From: Rhodobacter sp. NTK016B
GTDB lineage: Bacteria; Pseudomonadota; Alphaproteobacteria; Rhodobacterales; Rhodobacteraceae
Direction of reading: 5' to 3'
NCBI RefSeq assembly: GCF_017303295.1
Contig: NZ_JAFKOK010000014.1
Location: 100,134-164,133 of the forward strand
Length of the DNA: 64,000 nucleotides
Shown here: one piece after another, positions 28,417 through 37,172 of the stretch
Position numbering within the stretch: the stretch's first letter is position 1
Layout: each line of letters starts with the position of its first letter
Translations under genes and position numbers: made by a program
Notes under the pieces: model-generated
Told to the model about the DNA's origin: nothing
What the model saw: the letters and a program-made list of their open reading frames with translations, nothing else
The model's database searches: none

Positions 28417-28703
28417 TGGCCAAACCCGAGCAAGATCCCGACGATCCCAAGGGGCTGATCCGCGAGGCCTACAAGCTCGACGGGATTAGCGAAACGGAAT
28501 GCCGTTCGATCCTTGTCGATTGGGCGCTGAGCCTGCCCGCCGGCGCCGATTACGCGCAGACGGCGGCGCGCCTCGCAGACCGGGCCCCGCGTTCGGACGA
28601 CCACCCGATGACTGCGCTTCTCGCCGCAGCCAGCGCCCCGGCCCTCAGCGCCGCGCGGCGCCGGGGCGGGCGCGCCGGTCGCAATACGGGCCTTGCGAAC
28701 TGA
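28413..28703 (+). CDS. Small uncharacterised protein translationally coupled to pgk
   Basis: A 96-residue cytosolic protein whose ATG overlaps the pgk stop (ATGA). The N-terminal [17 protein letters not shown] and [17 protein letters not shown] look conserved, followed by a disordered Arg/Ala-rich tail. I recall short relatives behind pgk in other Rhodobacterales, but I know no function. A role in the metabolism near pgk is possible. Confidence 0.6.
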   Translation: MMAKPEQDPDDPKGLIREAYKLDGISETECRSILVDWALSLPAGADYAQTAARLADRAPRSDDHPMTALLAAASAPALSAARRRGGRAGRNTGLAN

Positions 28704-28823
28704 CGAAGGCGAGGGGCATTTGCCCCAAGCCGACACCCGCCAGCGTTCATGGACTGGACCCGATCCTGCGCCGGGCTAATTGAAATGCGCACCCCAGAAA
28801 CACGCTGCCGGATCCTTTGCCCG

Positions 28824-29819
28824 ATGCCCCGCACCCCCAAACGCCCGCGCTTTTCCCGCCTGATGCCGATCCTTGGTACGCTGGCCTTGCTGACCTGTTG
28901 TGGGCCGCTCGTCGATGAACGCGCCGACAGTCGCGAAGCGGAATGGGAGGCCGACTATCCGCCGATCGGGCGTTTCGTCGAGGTCGAAGGCCACCGGGTT
29001 CACCTTATCGAACGAGGCCAGCCGCGGGGCACCGCCCCCGATATCGTGCTCATCCACGGCGCCAACGGCAATGTGCGCGACTTCACCATCGACCTCGTGG
29101 AGCGGCTCGAAGACGATTACCGGGTGATCGCTCTCGACCGCCCCGGGCTTGGCTATTCCGAAAGCTGGGGCCCGGCCGACAGCGACCCGCGCCTGCAGGC
29201 CCGCGTGCTGCGCGAGGCGGCCGAACAGATCGGCCTGAATCGCCCCATCGTGCTGGGCCATTCCTATGGCGGGGCAGTCGCCACCGCCTGGGCCCTGCAA
29301 GCGCAGGACGAAACCGCCGCGCTGGTGCTGCTTGCGGCGGCGCTCGAACCTTGGGACGGCACGCTGAGCTTCTGGTATGACCTGAACCAGACCTCTCTGG
29401 GCGAGCCCGTGCGCGCCGCCTTGTCGGCCTTCACCCCCGAAGCGGCAATCGATGCGCCGATCGCCAAGGTTTTCGAGCCCGAGGACCCGCCGGAGAACTA
29501 CGCCGAGGCCTTCGGTGCCGTCCTCTCGCTGCGCCGCGACTCGCAGGCGGCGAATAACCGGCAAATCAATGACCTGCTACCCAATATCGTCGAGATGAGC
29601 GAAAGCTACGATACGCTGACCCTGCCCATCGAGATGCTCCACGGCGAAGACGACCAGATCGTCGGCATCGACATTCACGCGCGTCCCTTCGCCGAGCGCG
29701 TTCCCAGCGCGCATCTCGTCACCCTGCCCGGCGCGGGCCACATGATCCAGCACACGCGGCTTGATGCTGTGCTTGCCGCGATCGAGCGCGCGCGCCAACG
29801 CGCGGGCCTGGGCGGTTGA
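28824..29819 (+). CDS. Alpha/beta hydrolase with N-terminal membrane anchor or signal
   Basis: A protein of 331 residues if started at ATG 28824; ATGs at 28749, 28785 and 28863 are also in frame and none has a strong ribosome site. The first 35 residues carry a hydrophobic stretch ending in TCCGPL, perhaps a noncanonical lipobox (Thr precedes Cys), so export with lipid anchoring is possible. The mature part is a typical alpha/beta hydrolase: oxyanion HGANGNVRDF, nucleophile elbow GHSYGGAVA with Ser as nucleophile, acid HGEDDQIV, and His in PGAGHMIQHT. The substrate is unknown. It is probably an independent transcript, as 120 nt separate it from the small pgk-linked gene. Confidence 0.75.
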   Translation: MPRTPKRPRFSRLMPILGTLALLTCCGPLVDERADSREAEWEADYPPIGRFVEVEGHRVHLIERGQPRGTAPDIVLIHGANGNVRDFTIDLVERLEDDYRVIALDRPGLGYSESWGPADSDPRLQARVLREAAEQIGLNRPIVLGHSYGGAVATAWALQAQDETAALVLLAAALEPWDGTLSFWYDLNQTSLGEPVRAALSAFTPEAAIDAPIAKVFEPEDPPENYAEAFGAVLSLRRDSQAANNRQINDLLPNIVEMSESYDTLTLPIEMLHGEDDQIVGIDIHARPFAERVPSAHLVTLPGAGHMIQHTRLDAVLAAIERARQRAGLGG

Positions 29820-29844
29820 TCGCGACGGCTTGCACAGGGCGCGG

Positions 29845-30621
29845 TCAGAACAAGCCCGACAGCCCGTCCCAGACCAGCTTGACGCCGACGATCGCCACCA
29901 TCGTATAGGTGAAGGGATAGAAAACCTCGGGGCTCATGCGCTTGATCACAGCGGCGCCGATGCGCACCGAGATCACCGCGAGTGGCAGCATCAACAAGGC
30001 CGAGACAAGCACCTCGCGCTCGAACAGGCCCAATGCGGCGTAGGGCACGACCTTCACGACGTTGACCACCGCGAAGAACAGGACCGACGTGCCGGTATAA
30101 AGCTTGGGATCCAGACGCTTGGGCAGGACCTGGATCTGAAACAGCGGCCCGCCGGCATGCGCCACGAACGAGGTGAACCCGGCAATCGTGCCCCATAACC
30201 AGCCCATCGCGGGCACGTATCGGGGCGCCGTGCCGATGAAACGCGCCAACAGGGCCCGCGCGGTGAATCCTAAAGCCACAAAGCCGACGATAAGGCGCAC
30301 CACGGCCTCGGACGTTACCGCCGCCGCTGCCCATCCTGCCGCGATGCCGAACATCGCCGCGGGCAGCATCACGCGCAAAACCTCGCCATCGCGCCAATGC
30401 CGCCAGATCCAGAGGCTAGCGGCATCCATCGTCAGCAAGACAGGCAACAGAACCGCCGCCGCCATGACCGGTGGCATGACCAGCGACATCACGGGCACGC
30501 CCATCAGCGCAAAGGCCCCGCCGAGACCGCCTTTGGACAGGCCCACAAGCCCGACAGACAAGATTGTCACCCAGATCATCGCCGGTGAGTGGAACACCGT
30601 CGATTGCATCAGAAAATCCAT
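29845..30621 (-). CDS. TauE/SafE family permease
   Basis: A 258-residue integral membrane protein with about eight hydrophobic helices and the TauE/SafE features VGLSKGGLGGAFALMGVPVMSL at the N terminus and GTIAGFTSFVAHAGGPLFQI in the middle. Members export or import sulfite, sulfoacetate, other organosulfur or C1 anions. It lies 12 kb from the sox genes with unrelated neighbours, so assigning sulfite export to it would be guesswork. The C terminus stops 25 nt before the end of the convergent hydrolase gene. Confidence 0.87.
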   Translation of the reverse strand: MDFLMQSTVFHSPAMIWVTILSVGLVGLSKGGLGGAFALMGVPVMSLVMPPVMAAAVLLPVLLTMDAASLWIWRHWRDGEVLRVMLPAAMFGIAAGWAAAAVTSEAVVRLIVGFVALGFTARALLARFIGTAPRYVPAMGWLWGTIAGFTSFVAHAGGPLFQIQVLPKRLDPKLYTGTSVLFFAVVNVVKVVPYAALGLFEREVLVSALLMLPLAVISVRIGAAVIKRMSPEVFYPFTYTMVAIVGVKLVWDGLSGLF

Positions 30622-30733
30622 GTCCCGCCCTTCCCGGCCTCAACACGACGAGCGCGACCCTAGTTTACTGAACAGGCGAAGAAAACCCCGCGATCAAGCC
30701 GCCCCATAATGGCGCTGCGCCCGCCTCCGCCCT

Positions 30734-30887
30734 CGGGGGCCAGCCCCCGGACCCCCGGGATATTTGTGGATTAAAGATGAACAGGACACAGAGCAGCGCA
30801 ATTTTAAGAAAACTTGCGCATCTTTAATCCGAAAATATCCTCGGGGGGTGAGGCCGAAGGCCGAGGGGGGCAGACAGCCCCCCTTTT
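30734..30887. repeat. Composite intergenic palindromic element, copy 2
   Basis: This contains a hairpin CGGGGGC-CA-GCCCCCG (from 30734), the box CCCGGGATATTTGTGGATT-AAAGATG (30752-30779), its inverted counterpart (30819-30849), and a terminal hairpin AGGGGGGC/GCCCCCCT with TTTT (30864-30887). The last is the reverse complement of the hairpin of copy 1. The element lies between moaA and the TauE/SafE gene and separates their transcripts. Confidence 0.85.
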
Positions 30888-30916
30888 CGACGGAAATACA
30901 AGCGCCGCGGTTGGGG

Positions 30917-31927
30917 TCAGCCGCCGGTATGGCTCATGTGGCGGCTGACCTGTCCTGCGACCTTCTGGCGGGAATAGTCGAAATCGTGGCCTTTGGGCTT
31001 GCGCGCGATCGCGTCGCGGATCGCCTGTTCCAGAAGCTCCGGATCCTCGGACGCGCGCAAAGGCGCGCGCAGGTCTGCCACGTCTTCCTGCCCCAGGCAC
31101 ATGAACAGCTCACCGGTGCAGGTCAGGCGCACGCGGTTGCAACTTTCGCAGAAATTATGCGTGAGCGGCGTGATGAAGCCGATCTTCTGGCCAGTTTCTT
31201 CGAGCCGGACATAGCGTGCGGGGCCGCCGGTGCGTTCGGCGAGCTCGGTGAGCGTGTAGCGCTCGGCCAGCCGGGTGCGCAGGTCGGCGAGCGGCCAATA
31301 CTGATCAAGCCGCGCCTCCTCGGACATGTCCCCCATCGGCATGACTTCGATGAAGGTCAGGTCCAGATCCTGATCCGCGCACCATGTCACGATCGGGAAA
31401 AGCTCGTCTTCGTTGAAGCCCTTAAGGGCGACCACGTTGATCTTGATCCGAAGCCCGGCAGCCTTTGCCGCGTCGATGCCTTTGAGCACCTGCGGCAGCC
31501 GGCCCCAGCGAGTGATCGCGGCGAATTTGTCGTCGTCGAGCGTGTCGAGCGAGACATTGACGCGCCGCACCCCGGCATCGGCGAGCGGCTGGGCGAAGCG
31601 GGCCAGTTGCGAGCCGTTGGTGGTCAGCGTCAGTTCCTTAAGTCTGCCCGACGACAGGTGGCGCCCCATCCCTTCGAAGAAGGTCATGATGCCGCGGCGT
31701 ACCAGCGGCTCGCCGCCGGTGACGCGCAGCTTTTCCACCCCCATGCCGATGAACGTCGTGCACAGCCGGTCGAGTTCTTCCAGCGTCAGAAGCTCTTTCT
31801 TCGGCAGGAAGGTCATGTGCTCGGCCATGCAATAGGTGCAGCGGAAATCGCAACGGTCGGTCACGGAGACGCGCAGATACTGGATCGCGCGCGCGAAGGG
31901 GTCGATGAGCGGGGCGGTCTGGGTCAC
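30917..31927 (-). CDS. moaA: GTP 3',8-cyclase MoaA
   Basis: A 336-residue radical-SAM enzyme starting molybdenum-cofactor synthesis from GTP. The SAM-cluster cysteines are C26, C30 and C33 ([14 protein letters not shown]). The C-terminal second [4Fe-4S] cluster uses [15 protein letters not shown]. The protein ends in GG, a conserved tail. It starts with GTG at 31927 behind GAGGAG. The molybdenum enzymes of this window (CoxL, SoxC) need this pathway, but the gene stands alone. Confidence 0.96.
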   Translation of the reverse strand: MTQTAPLIDPFARAIQYLRVSVTDRCDFRCTYCMAEHMTFLPKKELLTLEELDRLCTTFIGMGVEKLRVTGGEPLVRRGIMTFFEGMGRHLSSGRLKELTLTTNGSQLARFAQPLADAGVRRVNVSLDTLDDDKFAAITRWGRLPQVLKGIDAAKAAGLRIKINVVALKGFNEDELFPIVTWCADQDLDLTFIEVMPMGDMSEEARLDQYWPLADLRTRLAERYTLTELAERTGGPARYVRLEETGQKIGFITPLTHNFCESCNRVRLTCTGELFMCLGQEDVADLRAPLRASEDPELLEQAIRDAIARKPKGHDFDYSRQKVAGQVSRHMSHTGG

Positions 31928-32059
31928 ATGGGTCTCCTCGGCACCGAAACGTAATCTCCCGGCTTGCGCCCGACAAGGTCGACGAAGGAATAGGCTGGCG
32001 CGTCGATTTCCACGCGCCGCGCGCTTGCCGCGTGAGGGGGGCAGCGCTACCCTTCGGGC

Positions 32060-32530
32060 ATGCGTTTCATCCCCCTCGCCCTTGCTCTGGCCCCGCTGCT
32101 TGCCGCCTGTTCTTCGCTCCCCTTCGGCGGCGGCGACCGGACCGATGTCGCCGTCACCGAAAGCCCCGGCAGCGAGGTCATGCGCCCGCAGGGCCGGCCC
32201 GGCATACAGGGCGCTGAGCCGGGCCTCGCCCCCGGCATGGGGGAAGATGGCCGCGTTGCCGCGCCGCCCGAGCCGGGCGCGGACGGTCTTCTGGGCGAGA
32301 CGCTGGCGGGGATCGGCGCGACCGGTGGGCCGGGCAACTGGGTCGAGACCGGGCTGGTCACCGCCACGCAGCCCGGCCGGGTCGAGACGCAGTCAGGCGC
32401 CACGCTGGATGTCGAGCTGCGGCCTTCGGGCGCGGCCCCTTCGGCGGGCAGCACGATCTCGGTTCCGGCGATGCAGGCGCTGGGTCTTCCGCTGGGTCAG
32501 CTTGCCACGCTCAGGGTCTATGCCGACTGA
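32060..32530 (+). CDS. Small lipoprotein of unknown function
   Basis: A 156-residue predicted lipoprotein with lipobox LLAAC at about residues 14-18. A low-complexity Pro/Gly/Glu-rich linker follows. A short folded C-terminal part (about 100-156) contains [22 protein letters not shown] and [22 protein letters not shown], resembling small beta-rich domains. I do not recognise the family. Its last 13 nt overlap the last codons of the convergent flavoprotein gene. It would be attached to the outer or inner membrane. Confidence 0.7.
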   Translation: MRFIPLALALAPLLAACSSLPFGGGDRTDVAVTESPGSEVMRPQGRPGIQGAEPGLAPGMGEDGRVAAPPEPGADGLLGETLAGIGATGGPGNWVETGLVTATQPGRVETQSGATLDVELRPSGAAPSAGSTISVPAMQALGLPLGQLATLRVYAD

Positions 32531-33537
32531 AGCACGCGCTCGGGCGCATAGGGCGTGACCAGCGGATCGCGGGCGCCGGTAAGGATTTCGGCGGCCAGCG
32601 CGCGACCGACAATCGGAGCCAGCGTCACGCCCGAATGACTGAGAGCCAGGAAAAGCCCCGGAACCGGCAGTGCCCCCAGCGCGGGACGCCCGTCGCCCGG
32701 GACCGGTCGCGCGGCGCGGGTGACGCGGGCCAGCGTTAGCGGCACACCCAGCCGCGTCCCCGCCAGAGCCAGCAAAGCGCGTGCCTTTTCCTCGGCCCCC
32801 TCGCCGCCCGGGCCGCCGCCGAAATCCTCGCCTAGAACGATCCGGCCTTCGGCATTCTGGCGCAGATGCATGTCGGGCATCATCAGCAAGCCGCGCAGGA
32901 CGGGCGCCACCGGCTCGGACCAGGCCAGCATCCCCTCGGGCGCGCTCATGTCCAGTTGCAGCCCCAACGGCGCCAGCAAATCGGCACTGCCGGTGCCCGC
33001 CGCGATCACAACGGCGTCGAAAATCGACACGCCTTCTTCCGTGCGCAAAGCGGGCCGCCCCTGTTGGGTGTCGATGCCAAGGACGCGCAACCGCTCGACA
33101 GCGCCGGCCATCAGACGGGCAGCGGCCAGCGGCTCGACCTGCGCCTCGCCCGGGGCGTGGAAGGCGAGATCCGGCAGCGCGCGCAGACCCGGCTCGATAT
33201 CTGCCGCCGCGGCGCGATCGACGAGCCGCCCGTAATCGCCCACGCTTTCGGCGAAGTCGCGCAGCGCCGGTTCGGGCAGATCCCACAGCAAGCCGCCACA
33301 GCGCCGGTAGCCTGCGCCGGGAAAGGCCGCGCCAAGGGCGGGCCACAGATCCATCGAGGCCAGCCTTAGCGCGCGGTAGACCGCGTCATTGCCCCAGCTT
33401 GCATTGATCCACGCGAAAGAGCCGGGCGTCGCCTGCGCCTCGCCCGCGTCGAAAATCGTCACCGAGGCCCCGCCCTGGCGCAGATGCAGCGCCACCGACG
33501 CCCCCAATATCCCCGCACCGATCACCGCGACTCGCAT
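32518..33537 (-). CDS. FAD-dependent amino-acid oxidoreductase (DadA/DAO-type)
   Basis: A 339-residue flavoprotein starting with MRVAVIGAGILGASVALHLR, the FAD-binding dinucleotide fold. FVWINASWGND-like residues (WINASWGND) are characteristic of D-amino-acid dehydrogenases and glycine-oxidase-type enzymes. The C-terminal VPGLFLALSHSGVTLAPIVG is the conserved FAD-contact end. The protein is shorter than most DadA (about 415) but similar to glycine-oxidase relatives. The substrate cannot be read from the sequence. It is convergent with the lipoprotein gene, overlapping it by 13 nt, and divergent from purB. Confidence 0.78.
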   Translation of the reverse strand: MRVAVIGAGILGASVALHLRQGGASVTIFDAGEAQATPGSFAWINASWGNDAVYRALRLASMDLWPALGAAFPGAGYRRCGGLLWDLPEPALRDFAESVGDYGRLVDRAAAADIEPGLRALPDLAFHAPGEAQVEPLAAARLMAGAVERLRVLGIDTQQGRPALRTEEGVSIFDAVVIAAGTGSADLLAPLGLQLDMSAPEGMLAWSEPVAPVLRGLLMMPDMHLRQNAEGRIVLGEDFGGGPGGEGAEEKARALLALAGTRLGVPLTLARVTRAARPVPGDGRPALGALPVPGLFLALSHSGVTLAPIVGRALAAEILTGARDPLVTPYAPERVLQSA

Positions 33538-33649
33538 GGCTTGTCCTCCGATTCCCGGGCCAATGGCCGCCCGAAGCCTGTGCGAGACTTGCACGGCTGG
33601 GCAGCCGGGTCTATCAGGCCGCAACCCCGCCCGAATTGAAGGATTCCCC

Positions 33650-34951
33650 ATGATCCCCCGCTATGCCCGCCCCGAAATGGTCGCCATCTGGTCGCCCGAG
33701 ACCAAGTTCAAGATCTGGTACGAGATCGAGGCCCATGCCTGTGACGCGCAGGCCGCGCTGGGGGTGATCCCGAAGGAAAACGCCGAGGCCGTCTGGAAAG
33801 CCAAGGATGTGGATTTCGACGTGGCCCGCATCGACGAGATCGAGGCCGTCACCAAGCATGACGTCATAGCCTTCCTGACGCATCTGGCCGAGCATGTCGG
33901 CTCGGAAGAAGCGCGCTTCGTGCATCAGGGCATGACCTCGTCGGACGTGCTCGATACCTGCCTGAACGTGCAGCTGGTGCGCGCCGCCGACATCTTGGAA
34001 GCGGATATCCAGAAAGTGCTGGCCGCGCTGAAGAAACGCGCCGAAGAGCACAAATACACGGTTCGCGTCGGGCGCTCGCACGGGATCCATGCCGAACCCA
34101 CGACAATGGGTCTGACCTTCGCGCGCTTTTATGCCGAGTTCGACCGCAACCTTGCCCGCCTGCGCGCCGCGCGCGACGAAGTGGCGACGGGCGCGATCTC
34201 GGGCGCGGTCGGCACGTTTGCCAATATCGACCCGGCGGTCGAAGAGCATGTCTGCGCCAAATTGGGGCTGAAGCCCGAGCCGATCTCGACGCAGGTGATC
34301 CCGCGCGACCGTCACGCGATGTTCTTTGCCACGCTGGGGGTCATCGCCTCGTCGATCGAGAATGTCGCGATCGAGATCCGCCATATGCAGCGCACCGAGG
34401 TGTTGGAAGGCGCGGAATTCTTCTCGATGGGCCAGAAAGGCTCGTCGGCGATGCCGCACAAGAAGAACCCGGTGCTGACCGAGAACCTGACGGGCCTTGC
34501 GCGGCTTGTGCGCATGACGGTGGTGCCGGCGATGGAGAACGTGGCGCTCTGGCACGAGCGCGACATCTCGCATTCCTCGGTCGAGCGCGGCATCGGCCCG
34601 GATGCGACCGTGACGCTGGATTTCGCGCTGAACCGGCTGGCGGGCGTGGTCGAAAAGATGATCATCTATCCGCAGAACATGCTCGACAACATGAACAAGT
34701 TCCCCGGTCTGGTCATGTCGCAGCGCGTGCTGCTGGCGCTGACGCAGGCGGGCGTGTCGCGCGAGGATGCCTATGTCATGGTCCAGCGTAACGCGCTGAA
34801 AGTCTGGGAAGACCGAGTGGATTTTCAGGAGCAGCTGCTGGCCGACAAGGATGTCGTGGCGGCCCTGGGCGAAGACGGGATCCGCGCGAAATTCGACATG
34901 GACTATCACACCAAGCATGTCGACACGATCTTCCGCCGCGTGTTTGGCTGA
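33650..34951 (+). CDS. purB: Adenylosuccinate lyase
   Basis: A 433-residue purine enzyme of the fumarase/aspartase superfamily, cleaving SAICAR and adenylosuccinate with release of fumarate. The signature GSSAMPHKKNP contains the mobile catalytic Ser and Lys. GRSHGIHAEPTT holds the catalytic His, and the N terminus MIPRYARPEMVAIWS is typical of bacterial PurB. The start at 33650 follows GAAGGATTCCCC. The element behind the stop (copy 3) is a likely terminator. Confidence 0.97.
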   Translation: MIPRYARPEMVAIWSPETKFKIWYEIEAHACDAQAALGVIPKENAEAVWKAKDVDFDVARIDEIEAVTKHDVIAFLTHLAEHVGSEEARFVHQGMTSSDVLDTCLNVQLVRAADILEADIQKVLAALKKRAEEHKYTVRVGRSHGIHAEPTTMGLTFARFYAEFDRNLARLRAARDEVATGAISGAVGTFANIDPAVEEHVCAKLGLKPEPISTQVIPRDRHAMFFATLGVIASSIENVAIEIRHMQRTEVLEGAEFFSMGQKGSSAMPHKKNPVLTENLTGLARLVRMTVVPAMENVALWHERDISHSSVERGIGPDATVTLDFALNRLAGVVEKMIIYPQNMLDNMNKFPGLVMSQRVLLALTQAGVSREDAYVMVQRNALKVWEDRVDFQEQLLADKDVVAALGEDGIRAKFDMDYHTKHVDTIFRRVFG

Positions 34952-34958
34952 AGGCGGA

Positions 34959-35042
34959 CCGGGGGCTTTGCCCCCGGACCCTCAGGATATTTAAGGAACA
35001 AAGATGGGCGCGGGTTAACTTTGGGTTAACGCGCGCCCTTCC
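34959..35042. repeat. Composite intergenic palindromic element, copy 3
   Basis: Hairpin CCGGGGGC-TTT-GCCCCCGG (34959-34977), then the box CCTCAGGATATTTAAGGAAC-AAAGATG (34979-35006), then an inverted repeat GGGCGCG...CGCGCCC around GGTTAAC repeats ending at about 35038. It lies between convergent purB and the hydratase gene and serves as a bidirectional terminator region. Confidence 0.85.
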
Positions 35043-35069
35043 CGTTTTGACTGTGGCGTCGGACGCGGG

Positions 35070-35861
35070 TCAGTCACGCCAGTCGGGTTTGCGTTTCTCG
35101 ATGAAGGCGTTGATGCCTTCATTCGTGTCGCGCTCGAGCATGTTCTCGACCATCACGTTGCGGGTGTAGTCATAAGCCTGATCCAGAGGCATCAGCGCCT
35201 GTTCGTAGAAGGCCCGCTTGCCGATCCGGACCGCCACGCCCAGCTTCGCGGCGACGGTCTGCGCGAGCGCCATCGTCTCGGCTTCGAGCCGGTCGGGCGA
35301 AGCGACGCGGTTGACAAGGCCGATCTCACGGGCGCGGGTGGCGGGGATGAACTCGCCCGTGGTCAGCATCTCGAACGCCTGCTTGCGCGGTACGTTGCGG
35401 CTGAGCGCCACCATCGGGGTCGAGCAGAACAGGCCGATATTCACCCCATTCACCCCGAAGCGCGTATCCTCGGCCGCGACCGCCATGTCGCACGCCGCGA
35501 CGAGCTGGCAGCCCGCCGCCGTGGCGATGCCGTGAACCTGCGCGATCACTGGCTGGGGCATCTGCGGGATCAGTTGCATGACCGCGCCGCAGCGGGTGAA
35601 AAGATCGGCGAAATAGGCCGCCCCGCCATCGGGCGCAGCGCGGCCCGCCTGCATTTCCTTCAGATCGTGGCCCGCGCAGAACACTTTGCCGGCGCCGCGG
35701 ATCACCACGACCTTGACGTTTTCATCCCCGGCGATGGCGGTCAGCTGGTCCTTGAGCACGGCGAGCACCGCGTCCGAGAGCGCATTCAGCGCGGACGGGC
35801 GATTGAGCGTCAGCACCGCGATCCGTTCCGTCACGTCACACTTAACCAAGGCGTCGCTCAT
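35070..35861 (-). CDS. Enoyl-CoA hydratase/isomerase family protein
   Basis: A 263-residue crotonase-fold protein. The start at 35861 follows GGAGGAGG. The oxyanion-hole segments are FCAGHDLKEM and HGIATAAGCQLVAACDMAVA. The second acidic catalytic Glu of authentic crotonase (normally in the ALGG..EL region) is not obvious, and the sequence GLFCSTPMVALSRNVP resembles the ECHDC3-like subgroup rather than classical FadB-type crotonases. Its reaction is therefore uncertain; CoA-thioester hydration, isomerisation or hydrolysis are all possible. A PaaI-type thioesterase is encoded divergently 56 nt away. Confidence 0.85.
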   Translation of the reverse strand: MSDALVKCDVTERIAVLTLNRPSALNALSDAVLAVLKDQLTAIAGDENVKVVVIRGAGKVFCAGHDLKEMQAGRAAPDGGAAYFADLFTRCGAVMQLIPQMPQPVIAQVHGIATAAGCQLVAACDMAVAAEDTRFGVNGVNIGLFCSTPMVALSRNVPRKQAFEMLTTGEFIPATRAREIGLVNRVASPDRLEAETMALAQTVAAKLGVAVRIGKRAFYEQALMPLDQAYDYTRNVMVENMLERDTNEGINAFIEKRKPDWRD

Positions 35862-35917
35862 CTTGCCCTCCTCCAAGCTTTCGCTGACCTTAGCGGCGAG
35901 GAGAGTGGGAGGAAAGC

Positions 35918-36340
35918 ATGACCAACGCAATGGACGCAGCGTCGCTCAACGCCTTCATGATGGCCGAATTTCCGCAGGTCGCCCGCGATTTTCGCATCGA
36001 GCGGGTGGCGCCGATGGAGGCCGATGTGCGGATGCTGATCGGCGAGGGCCATCTGCGGCCCGGCGGAACGGTCAGCGGGCCGTCGATGTTCACGCTGGGC
36101 GATCTGGCGATGTATGCCGTGCTGCTGGGGATGATCGGGCCGGTCTCGCTGGCCGTGACGACGAATGCCAATATCGACTTCCTGCGCAAACCAGAGGCCG
36201 GGCGCGACCTGATCGGGGCCGCCCGGCTTCTGAAGCTGGGGAAAACGCTGGCCGTGGGCGATGTGCTTATCCGCAACGAAGGCTCGGACGATGTTCTGGC
36301 CCGGGCCTCGATGACGTATGCGATCCCGCCCAAGCGCTGA
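35918..36340 (+). CDS. PaaI-type hotdog-fold thioesterase
   Basis: A 140-residue acyl-CoA thioesterase of the hotdog superfamily. The GHLRPGGTVSGPSMFTLGD block, with conserved Gly and catalytic Asp near residue 66, and the C-terminal AKVLIRNE-like strand (VGDVLIRNE) are typical. It starts behind GGGAGGAAAGC. It is divergent to the enoyl-CoA hydratase gene, suggesting joint control in CoA-thioester metabolism. Confidence 0.88.
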   Translation: MTNAMDAASLNAFMMAEFPQVARDFRIERVAPMEADVRMLIGEGHLRPGGTVSGPSMFTLGDLAMYAVLLGMIGPVSLAVTTNANIDFLRKPEAGRDLIGAARLLKLGKTLAVGDVLIRNEGSDDVLARASMTYAIPPKR

Positions 36341-36360
36341 GCCCCGCGTCAATCCCGGCG

Positions 36361-37062
36361 TCAGTCCCGGCGTCGGACTTCGACCTGCGCGCCGTTACGG
36401 CGCACCTGATAGCGGCCCGCTTTCTCGACCAGTTCCGAAAGCTTGCCGCAGCCAAACGAGCGGCTGTCGAAATCGGGATGCGTCGCTTGGACCGTCTGGC
36501 CGATCAGGCCCAGCGGGAACCATTCGCCCTCAGGGTCGAGCGCCTGCATCGCCGCGTTGATCAGCGGCACCGCGTCGCGCGGCTGGGCCTTGGTCGAAGG
36601 CGTCTCACGCGGCTCGGCCTCGCGGATCACGTTCTCGACGAAGATGAAACGCTTGCAGGCCTTGCGGAAAGCTTCGGGCGTTTTCTGCTGGCCGATGCCG
36701 TAGACATCGAGCCCCTGCTCGCGGATCCGGCTGGCGAGGCGGGTGAAATCGCTGTCCGAAGAGACCAGCACGAAGCCGTCGAACCGGCCCGAATGCAAAA
36801 GGTCCATCGCGTCGATCACCAATGCGATGTCGGACGAGTTCTTGCCCACGGTATTGGCGGGCTGGTGATGGGGCACGAGCGCGAGCGCGGGCAGCTTTTC
36901 CTGCCAACCCGACATCTGCTGGCGCGAGAAATCGCCATAAATGCGACGCACCGAGGCTTCGCCCAGCGAGGCGATCTCCTCGAAAATCGCGTCGGCCCAT
37001 TTGGGCGAGGAGTTGTCGGCATCCACGAGGACGGCGAGGATGGGCGTTCCGTTGCGGGCCAT
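36361..37062 (-). CDS. NYN-domain nuclease-like protein with C-terminal OST-HTH/LOTUS domain
   Basis: A 233-residue protein. The N-terminal NYN/PIN-like domain (about 7-145) has acidic residues at the expected places: VLVDADNS, KNSSDIALVIDAMDLL and VSSDSDFTRLASRIRE. This supports a metal-dependent RNase of the LabA/DUF88 type. The C-terminal 70 residues (about 163-230) look like an OST-HTH/LOTUS winged helix that binds RNA (PLINAAMQAL, GEWFPLGLIGQTVQATHPDFD, GKLSELVEKAGRYQVRRN). The RNA target is unknown. mfd lies just upstream. Confidence 0.86.
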   Translation of the reverse strand: MARNGTPILAVLVDADNSSPKWADAIFEEIASLGEASVRRIYGDFSRQQMSGWQEKLPALALVPHHQPANTVGKNSSDIALVIDAMDLLHSGRFDGFVLVSSDSDFTRLASRIREQGLDVYGIGQQKTPEAFRKACKRFIFVENVIREAEPRETPSTKAQPRDAVPLINAAMQALDPEGEWFPLGLIGQTVQATHPDFDSRSFGCGKLSELVEKAGRYQVRRNGAQVEVRRRD

Positions 37063-37088
37063 GTCGGGCCTTTCTGTCAGAGGGCGTC

Positions 37089-37157
37089 AGGGGGCTTTGC
37101 CCCCCCTGGGCCTGCAGCCCATTCACCCCCAGAGTATTTGGGACAAAGTGAATGGGC
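37089..37157. repeat. Composite intergenic palindromic element, copy 4
   Basis: Hairpin AGGGGGC-TTT-GCCCCCCT (37089-37107), followed by a perfect 10-bp inverted repeat GCCCATTCAC (37117-37126) / GTGAATGGGC (37148-37157) that encloses the box CCCCCAGAGTATTTGGGAC-AAAG. It lies between the mfd stop and the NYN gene start. Confidence 0.85.
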
Positions 37158-37172
37158 AAGTTGAGCCGTGGG

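Noticed and set aside
29845..30621. TauE/SafE permease considered as part of the sulfur-oxidation system.
   Set aside because: It is 13 kb from the nearest sox-region gene and its neighbours are unrelated. The family carries many anions.
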